From NCBI GenBank assembly GCA_004014935.1, contig CP025326.1, positions 992,001 to 1,056,000 on the forward strand: 64,000 nt of DNA. Reading direction: 5' to 3'. Below, piece after piece: positions 58,156 to 64,000 of the stretch. Source of the DNA: Saccharomycopsis malanga. Taxonomy: Eukaryota > Ascomycota > Saccharomycetes > Ascoideales > Saccharomycopsidaceae. The translations under genes were made by a program, and so were the position numbers. The notes beneath the pieces are model-generated. The model did not search any database, was not told where the DNA came from, and saw nothing but the letters and a program-made list of their open reading frames with translations. Numbering within the stretch: the stretch's first letter is position 1; every line of letters begins with the position of its first letter.

Positions 58156-60492
58156 ATGATACCCATATCGAGAGAGTTTAGAAGAGTGGTGTTTCTTTCA
58201 CTTGTGATATTAACGGTGTTTCAATTCACAATATACAACTTTTCAGGTAGAAGTTCACTTGTTCGTCCATCTGTCGAGGTTCCCAAAGACAGTGCTGATC
58301 TTCATGGTGAGCTTGACAGGCTTCTTACGGCCGACAACATTGATTTGATCATAAACAATCAGAACCATAAAAACTCCATTTCCACTACATATAAACTTGT
58401 TCTTTCCAAATATTCCGTTTTTCTAAATAAACTCGACCATAAGGAGAAATGTCAGCTTTATTTCAGCGAACTCTATAAACACGACCCAAAGTGGCAGAAC
58501 GGAGCCTACAAGGATGCACCATACAATACCGAGGTCTTCAACAAGAATCATTATTTTCTCAAGCATAAAGAGCAGATGGTGAAAGACCGAAAGGCAAAGG
58601 ATCCAGAGGACCAGAAGAAAAAAGATGATGATTATGTCACCAATGAAGATTATTATAGAGTTGAGTATCTCTACAATCAAGATTTAGGCAAGACAATTGA
58701 CACAGAGCAGCGATTCATTGATGCCATGACAAATATCCGAGTCTTCTCCCAATGCTATCTACAGAATGCAAAGCGTAAGAAAACCGTGAATTTCAACGAT
58801 AGAAGCGTTGTTCAGTCGCTCAATCATAAACTCACAAGCAGCAATTTCGAGCCTTTCTATCAAAATGTCAAGGCAGACCATGAAAACTCCAAATCATGCC
58901 AGGAATTGGAAAGTAAAATATTCCCTTGGTTGACTCGTCAGCTTCCTATATACCAGAGATGGAATGGCGAAATACACTGGGGTATTCCTAACATAAAAGA
59001 CACTCAAGAATCCACTGGTAGCAGCCGCATAGATAAAAACAAAAACTTTTTTGATTCCAGATGTTTTGTCCAAAATTTCAAATCACACATTTCCGGTAAA
59101 GGTATAGTGATCACAGGCTCAGACAACGAGGTTCCCGACATGATCAATCTTTTGAAGCTCCTAAGAGGCCTCAACAACGAATTGCCAATACAAATCATTC
59201 ATAAAGGCGATCTTTCGGTGGAAAACCAGAACAAGTTGATCAGAATCGCAAGAGACAATTTGAAGTTTGATAGAGAGATTTTTAAAAACATTCCTGTGAG
59301 AGAAATCCCCAACAGCTTCAGAAAACAAGAGCTCTGGTTTGTTAATGTTGCTGCTTCTATCAAATCAGAATATCATGAGTTCTTTTTCAAGTTCTATATG
59401 AAATTCTTGGCTTACTTCTTCAACTCCTTCGAGGAAATCTTACTTATGGATACAGATGCAATTCCGTTGATCAAACCATCCAGTTTCTTCAAACTTGGCC
59501 CTTATAAAAAATCAAGTACAATATTTTTCAAAGATCGCACTTCCTTGGAATTTCTATCAGATCATGACGTTATTTTTTTCAAAAAGCTTTTGCCTACCAA
59601 AGTGGATGAAAACCTATTTGGTATTCCCAAATCCACTAGCAAAACACTCGACAACAACCTCTTTGCCAAAAAGTATAAACACTCCATGGAAGCTGGCATT
59701 GTCGGTATCAACAGAAAAAAGAAGTTTGCTAGTATGTTGGCTCTTATACAGCTTCAGCTTTGGACCCCTGCTAATAAAAGACTCTGGGGCGATAAGGAAT
59801 CCTTCTGGTTGAGCTTGTCAATGGTGGGTGACGAGCAATACGAGTTTAATGACAATGATGCGGTCAGTGTGGGTACTCCAGTGTTCGAGAACTTGAACAT
59901 CAAAGATGAAAAAAAAGATGACGACGACCATGGCCCTGCTGACTATATAGAGTTCAACAAAAAAGTTAAAGTCTGTTCTAGCCATCCAGGCCATTTGTCT
60001 AGTGATGACAACTTTACTCTTCTTTGGATCAACTCAGGCTTCAAATTTTGCAAGAAAAAAACTTGGGAACACGACATCAAAGTCAATGCAGAATATAAGG
60101 CCAAATATAATGGCAATTCCACCTTGCTCAAACAGTTATACGAATCCAATTTGCAAATCCGTAGCGTCTTGTTGCCTGAAGATAACTCTTTGAAAAGAGG
60201 CAATGCCAACAGTAAAAAAGGAATGTCCCTAGCTCAGGAAAAATACATCAACGAATATGGGTGGGATATGCAATTTGAATGTGAATCATACTCTTGGTGT
60301 GCCAGCGAACTCATAAACAATAACGGTGATTTGAAAAACAAAAACTCCTTGTTCATTGAATACGATGATGATTTGGTCAATTTATATGACTATTACGGTA
60401 AAATATGGGTTGCTGATGTCGATGCTATGCAACAAGATTTGCCAGACGACCAGTTGGTTGAAGTTGGTAATGGAAAAAAATTGAAAATTTAA
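58156..60492 (+). CDS. Mnn1-family alpha-1,3-mannosyltransferase
   Basis: Golgi type II enzymes that transfer mannose from GDP-mannose to N- and O-glycans. The 778-residue product has a short cytosolic tail and a signal anchor (VVFLSLVILTVFQFTIYNF, about residues 11-29), a stem, and the Mnn1/Mnt3/Ttp1-type catalytic domain: GKGIVITGSDNEVPDMINLL, IPNSFRKQELWFVNVAASIK, the DXD in EEILLMDTDAIPL (about residue 431), then SMEAGIVGINRKKKF and LWGDKESFWLSLSMVGD. The frame extends 13 codons upstream to a TTG; the ATG at 58156 gives a typical Golgi N-terminus. The paralogue cannot be assigned. Confidence 0.88.
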   Translation: MIPISREFRRVVFLSLVILTVFQFTIYNFSGRSSLVRPSVEVPKDSADLHGELDRLLTADNIDLIINNQNHKNSISTTYKLVLSKYSVFLNKLDHKEKCQLYFSELYKHDPKWQNGAYKDAPYNTEVFNKNHYFLKHKEQMVKDRKAKDPEDQKKKDDDYVTNEDYYRVEYLYNQDLGKTIDTEQRFIDAMTNIRVFSQCYLQNAKRKKTVNFNDRSVVQSLNHKLTSSNFEPFYQNVKADHENSKSCQELESKIFPWLTRQLPIYQRWNGEIHWGIPNIKDTQESTGSSRIDKNKNFFDSRCFVQNFKSHISGKGIVITGSDNEVPDMINLLKLLRGLNNELPIQIIHKGDLSVENQNKLIRIARDNLKFDREIFKNIPVREIPNSFRKQELWFVNVAASIKSEYHEFFFKFYMKFLAYFFNSFEEILLMDTDAIPLIKPSSFFKLGPYKKSSTIFFKDRTSLEFLSDHDVIFFKKLLPTKVDENLFGIPKSTSKTLDNNLFAKKYKHSMEAGIVGINRKKKFASMLALIQLQLWTPANKRLWGDKESFWLSLSMVGDEQYEFNDNDAVSVGTPVFENLNIKDEKKDDDDHGPADYIEFNKKVKVCSSHPGHLSSDDNFTLLWINSGFKFCKKKTWEHDIKVNAEYKAKYNGNSTLLKQLYESNLQIRSVLLPEDNSLKRGNANSKKGMSLAQEKYINEYGWDMQFECESYSWCASELINNNGDLKNKNSLFIEYDDDLVNLYDYYGKIWVADVDAMQQDLPDDQLVEVGNGKKLKI

Positions 60493-60837
60493 TCTTTTTC
60501 CAAGTACTTGTTATATATACATTTATTATTTTGCTCTTCTTTTTAATGCTATTTTAACGACCTTTTTTTTTGCTTCTTAATTGTTTTATTTTCTACAGCT
60601 TTTTACATTTTTTCACTCTCTTCTGGTGTCAAAATTTTCGCCTCAATGTGTTACATACTAATTTTTTTGCTTCCTAAAACCCAAAAAGTATTATATTAGG
60701 TATTTAAACTACTCACTACAGGTTGCTATAATGCATGCCAATTTCATAGCCCTTCTTTTATTTGTAGTTGAAGCACCCTAACAACTACAACAACCCAAAG
60801 AGAGTTAAATCTCAAATCAAAAAAAAAAAAAAAATAA
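60493..60837. other. Intergenic between Mnn1-type gene and tRNA-Phe
   Basis: T-rich 3' flank of the Mnn1-type gene. The A run at 60819-60834 reads as a T run downstream of the minus-strand tRNA and is its Pol III terminator. I see nothing else. Confidence 0.7.
60819..60834 (-). terminator. Pol III terminator of tRNA-Phe
   Basis: An uninterrupted run of 15 or so T on the minus strand begins four bases after the tRNA 3' end. Confidence 0.85.
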
Positions 60838-60924
60838 TGCGAACTCTGTGGATCGAACACAGGACCTTCAGATTTCTTGTCCTTGAACTTCAGTCTGACG
60901 CTCTCCCAACTGAGCTAAGTCCGC
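60838..60924 (-). tRNA. tRNA-Phe: tRNA-Phe(GAA) with 14-nt intron
   Basis: The minus strand folds as GCGGACTTAGCTCAGTTGGG, AGAGCGTCAGACTGAAG, a 14-base intron (TTCAAGGACAAGAA), then ATCTGAAGGTCCTGTGTTCG, ATCCACAGAGTTCGCA. Without the intron it is nearly identical to yeast tRNA-Phe. Anticodon GAA; anticodon stem TCAGA/TCTGA; A box TAGCTCAGTTGGG; B box GTTCGATCC. The intron follows G37 as is canonical and carries TTC, which can pair with the anticodon for cleavage by the Sen complex. CCA is not encoded. Confidence 0.97.
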
Positions 60925-61636
60925 ACTTTTTAAAAATTTTGTTTTGATATACTATATATCAGGTCGCATATATTGCATATCTACTAATGTATACTATTTT
61001 CATCTAAAAGTTGATGAAACTACGATATAGAGAGAGTTTAATCATATGTGAACTTACTTTTGACGTAAAAGTTTGAATTTTGATTGAAAAAGTGATCAGT
61101 AAGTCAAAGTGATGCTAAAAATTGGGCAAGAAAGTGTTATTTTAAAAACAAGTTGTATGAATCATCGTTGTTCAACTCACTAAAAGAATGCGTACTTTTC
61201 AATAACCAAAATTAATGAATAAATACTAAAGCAAAAGGCATTGAAAAGTCAAATTAGTATAGAAGACAATGAGAGTTAGTTCAGGTGCACTTCGAAAAGT
61301 TATTATCATATAGTGTACTATCTTACAATGGCACACTGATTGAAAGATCTGGTGTTGTTGGGTTAGGCTCAAAGAATTATCAAAAGTAGATGTGTAGGAA
61401 TAAAACTATGTTTCTTTCGAGCAAGACCAAGTTTGAAGCAAGCTTTGTCGTGATAGCATATGACTTATTTTGGACATTATTTGAAGGTAAATTTCAAAGA
61501 TCAAATTTACATATGGAATACCTACAGATTTTAATTGCGAACTTATGTTTAGGGGATACTGCTTGAAGGATGTTTACAATGTGTAACATAACAAATACCT
61601 TTATTGAAAAGAACCATATATGAGAAACTTGAGTTT
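60925..61636. other. Intergenic upstream of tRNA-Phe and downstream of SEN34
   Basis: 710 bp of AT-rich sequence; no gene, repeat or SINE recognised. Confidence 0.6.
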
Positions 61637-62893
61637 TCAACCAAACCCAGCCCATTCAATAGAGAAATTTACCACTTCAGATGCAGCATCTTGGGTGTAA
61701 TTTGATGTGAGTTGTGATACAAAATCATTAATCTCTTGGATTGCTTGCTTTTGATCACCTTGTTTTTTAGGTTTTGAGGGCATAATAGATGTAACACCAC
61801 TTATGACCCATAACTTCTTGACCCCAACAGCTAATCTGCCGCCGTTGACAATACTCATAAGATCAAGGGCCTCACTGTGGTAGTCATAGAAATTCACAAT
61901 GAGATGTGAATGATAACGTAGGGGATCACCAGGGTAGACTATAAATTTGGATCCGAATTTCAAGCCCGGAGAAACAAAATAATTACTGGTTGACTTGTTC
62001 TGGCGTAGGGAATGAATAAATTTAAGGGAGACTTTGAGCTGCTGTAACCTATTTTGAAATATCTTATAATTGAACTCGGCATTATCAAGGCGGACAGAAT
62101 TGGAGATTGTGTCAAAACTGTCAGAAGTTTCGCATGAAGATGGAGGAAATACAGTGTCATTTAAATTGTTGATAAGGTAATTACGGAGGTAGCTGAAAAG
62201 AATTAATTTCTGGATATCAGGATGCTTTTGAGTGTTATCCACCAACCATTGATAATTTGGGAATTTCAAAGAATTGTTTTCAATTTCATGGAATATTAAA
62301 CCCAACTCGGAGACTGTAAGTTCTTGAGAGTCATTTGGATCATTTGAATTGAATGTTTGAGAGTCATTTGGATCATTTGAATTGAGTGTTTGAGAGTCAT
62401 TTGGATCATTTGAATTAAAAGTTTGATTATTGTCATCATTGGCGCTCATATTCTTGTCATTTTTGGCTTTATTTTTTTTCAGTTTCTTTGCCTTTGCTTG
62501 GGCGATCATTACCAGCCTTTTTTGCTCTATTTCAAGCTTTTTAGCTTTTACATAATGAACATGTTGTTTCCATTGTTCTCTCAAATACCTGTCTTTATCC
62601 TCTGTACTAAATACCTCGAAAAGCTGACGGAAGAGGAGCTTGTCAAAGGTTAAATACGCATGGTCCACGGAGATTAAATACAATACTTCCTCTATTGATA
62701 GTTGCAAAGGAATACTAAGAAATATAGATTGTTGAGGAGCAATAGGAAGTGTGCCTGATAATACTCCTAATATATTGTCAATTTCACGTATTTGCTTGAT
62801 CCTCAGAAGATCAAATACTAATGCTTTATTAGCAATAATACTGATGGGAACACGACCATCCAAACCGGTTGTCTCCAGAGTATTCTCTACCAT
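61637..62893 (-). CDS. SEN34: tRNA-splicing endonuclease subunit Sen34
   Basis: Sen34 is the catalytic subunit that cuts the 3' splice site of pre-tRNA introns, working with Sen2, Sen15 and Sen54 (on the mitochondrial surface in yeast). The 418-residue product has the N-terminal Sen34 domain (LDGRVPISIIANKALVFDLL, IPLQLSIEEVLYLI), a Lys/Asn-rich linker with three SNDPNDSQT repeats (about residues 165-190), and the C-terminal nuclease fold FVSPGLKFGSKFIVYPGDP followed by LRYHSHLIV with catalytic Tyr and His, and the Lys in VGVKKLWVI. S. cerevisiae Sen34 is 275 aa; the linker explains the difference. It is divergent from the next gene (275 bp). Confidence 0.9.
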   Translation of the reverse strand: MVENTLETTGLDGRVPISIIANKALVFDLLRIKQIREIDNILGVLSGTLPIAPQQSIFLSIPLQLSIEEVLYLISVDHAYLTFDKLLFRQLFEVFSTEDKDRYLREQWKQHVHYVKAKKLEIEQKRLVMIAQAKAKKLKKNKAKNDKNMSANDDNNQTFNSNDPNDSQTLNSNDPNDSQTFNSNDPNDSQELTVSELGLIFHEIENNSLKFPNYQWLVDNTQKHPDIQKLILFSYLRNYLINNLNDTVFPPSSCETSDSFDTISNSVRLDNAEFNYKIFQNRLQQLKVSLKFIHSLRQNKSTSNYFVSPGLKFGSKFIVYPGDPLRYHSHLIVNFYDYHSEALDLMSIVNGGRLAVGVKKLWVISGVTSIMPSKPKKQGDQKQAIQEINDFVSQLTSNYTQDAASEVVNFSIEWAGFG

Positions 62894-63168
62894 TTAACAG
62901 CTCTACACTTTATATTGCTGGATTGATATATCCGTAGACATCAAATATGCATCAATTTTTTTTTTCGGGGCGTTTTCTTAAGGCTGCGACATGTGGGAAA
63001 AATTATAATTGCTATCAAGATTATGTATCTCATCAATTGGGTGCCATTATTGTTAGTTATTGGGTGATTGTGATAATTATAGTGAGGATTTTCACGTTTG
63101 GACAAGTTCCAGAAGACTTGTAAAGAAACTTTCAGATCAAGAAGAAAATAAAATAAAGGCTCTTAATT

Positions 63169-64000
63169 ATGTCCCATTATAATCTTTCGGTGGACATATT
63201 TAGGGACCATTTGGCTCTATTAGACAATTATTCCTCGTCTTTATTGCTCAAATTGCATGAGACAAACTCCTCATACACCAGCAAACTACTTTTAGAGCAG
63301 TATTTGGAGTCTCAGCAAGACAGTCACTCGAATTTTGAGGATATTACTTCTTATCTAGAGGTCATTGACGATTGCTCTTCTTTGAAATACGCCTTTGTCA
63401 AGCTTTATAACCAATTGGAAGTCACAAGGAGCAAAAAGCCGGTCCACAAGACGAAATCTGGCGGCAAGACCTATTCAAAAAAACACAGTCAAAGCATTTT
63501 GACTGTAAATGTTGGCGATGCCACTACTGACAAAACTGTAAAACCGCTCAATGTTCATAACTTTGACTCGTATCTCGGACTCTTTGAAAATGGCTCTGTT
63601 TCTGCAAGAATCAATTCTCTGTTAAGTACAATTATAAAGTCCAACAATAAGTTGCCTTTGAGCTCCATTTATGAGGCTAAACTCATAACCAAGTTTGAAG
63701 ATTTGATTATATCTTATCTTGTGTTTGTCAATTTCCAAGTTATTATAAACGAGCTTTTGAATTCAAACTTTGAAATCATCAACAGCTTAAATTATTATCA
63801 GGATTTGCAGAATGATAATTTTTACTACAAGAAATTCTACCATTTTGTCAAGATCTTTCCTGGAATCACTGCAGACTTTTTATACAATGTCGTGGGTGAA
63901 TTCAAATCTTTGGTAGTTCCAGATGAAACAAGCGGCTCTTATTTCAGCAAAGAAAACTTTGAACGGTTTAGAAACTTGGTTTTGGGCAGAATTGGAAGAA
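63169..64000 (+). CDS. 5' part of an unidentified gene, cut by the window edge
   Basis: An ATG at 63169 opens a frame with no stop to base 64000 (277 codons visible): MSHYNLSVDIFRDHLALLDN... It looks real: codon use like its neighbours, and helical, Leu/Phe/Asn-rich sequence (NFEDITSYLEVIDDCSSLKY, KFEDLIISYLVFVNFQVIIN, NYYQDLQNDNFYYKKFYHFV). A basic loop (SKKPVHKTKSGGKTYSKKH) lies near residue 95. The ...YYQDL...FVKIFPGITADFL... pattern vaguely recalls Nca2, a mitochondrial protein affecting ATP6/8 expression, but I would not assign it. It shares a 275-bp divergent promoter with SEN34. Confidence 0.75.
   Translation, partial: MSHYNLSVDIFRDHLALLDNYSSSLLLKLHETNSSYTSKLLLEQYLESQQDSHSNFEDITSYLEVIDDCSSLKYAFVKLYNQLEVTRSKKPVHKTKSGGKTYSKKHSQSILTVNVGDATTDKTVKPLNVHNFDSYLGLFENGSVSARINSLLSTIIKSNNKLPLSSIYEAKLITKFEDLIISYLVFVNFQVIINELLNSNFEIINSLNYYQDLQNDNFYYKKFYHFVKIFPGITADFLYNVVGEFKSLVVPDETSGSYFSKENFERFRNLVLGRIGR

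Overview
The window is nuclear DNA from a budding yeast (Saccharomycotina). Genes are compact, and the four protein-gene introns I can see carry yeast-type signals (GTATGT, GTAAGT or GTACGT donors; TACTAAC or GGCTAAC branch sites). Bni1, Bir1, Ara2, Imp2, Inh1, Qcr10, Sub1, Sen34, tricalbin and the Mnn1/Mnn4 mannosyltransferase families all have recognisable homologues. A U5-40K spliceosomal WD40 protein (lost from Saccharomyces cerevisiae) and a fungal xanthine dioxygenase point to a lineage outside Saccharomycetaceae; I cannot name the genus. There is no rRNA, CRISPR array, virus-like element or bacterial-style operon.

Layout. 1-5386: 3' part of a large Ser/Asp/Lys-rich, probably nuclear protein. 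6745-11604 (-): formin BNI1. 13306-16911 (+): SNF2-family ATPase. 18146-19474 (-): U5-40K, spliced, divergent from 19771-20130 (+) INH1, spliced. 21952-24444 (+): BIR1. 26842-27996 (+): xanthine dioxygenase. 29345-33214 (+): tricalbin, spliced. 34604-36682 (-): G1 cyclin. 39329-39821 (+): QCR10, spliced. 41068-43314 (+): Mnn4-type LicD protein. 45329-48274 (-): zinc-cluster transcription factor. 51027-52037 (-): ARA2. 53194-53766 (-): IMP2. 55228-55815 (-): SUB1. 58156-60492 (+): Mnn1-family mannosyltransferase. 60838-60924 (-): intron-containing tRNA-Phe(GAA). 61637-62893 (-): SEN34. 63169 to the edge (+): 5' part of an unidentified gene.

The genes form no single pathway. Small themes are Golgi mannan synthesis (Mnn4- and Mnn1-type), mitochondrial inner membrane (INH1, QCR10, IMP2), cell cycle and polarity (BNI1, BIR1, G1 cyclin), and RNA splicing (U5-40K, and the tRNA-splicing nuclease SEN34 beside a tRNA gene that needs it).

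The most unusual content lies between the genes. A short interspersed element of about 300 bp recurs roughly every 6 kb on both strands. Its 5' end is tRNA-like with near-perfect Pol III A and B boxes, and its 3' end is a conserved block running into a TTA/ATT-rich tail. The best copy (17168-17465) is flanked by a perfect 15-bp target-site duplication, the signature of LINE-type retroposition. I know of no described tRNA-derived SINE family in budding yeasts. Several copies carry an inverted piece of their own 3' tail fused to their 5' head. A second, longer (about 857 bp) non-coding repeat with a different, tRNA-Thr-like head occurs twice (20610-21468, 43698-44553). Several minisatellites (10, 12, 17 and 40 bp units) also occupy the long intergenic spaces.
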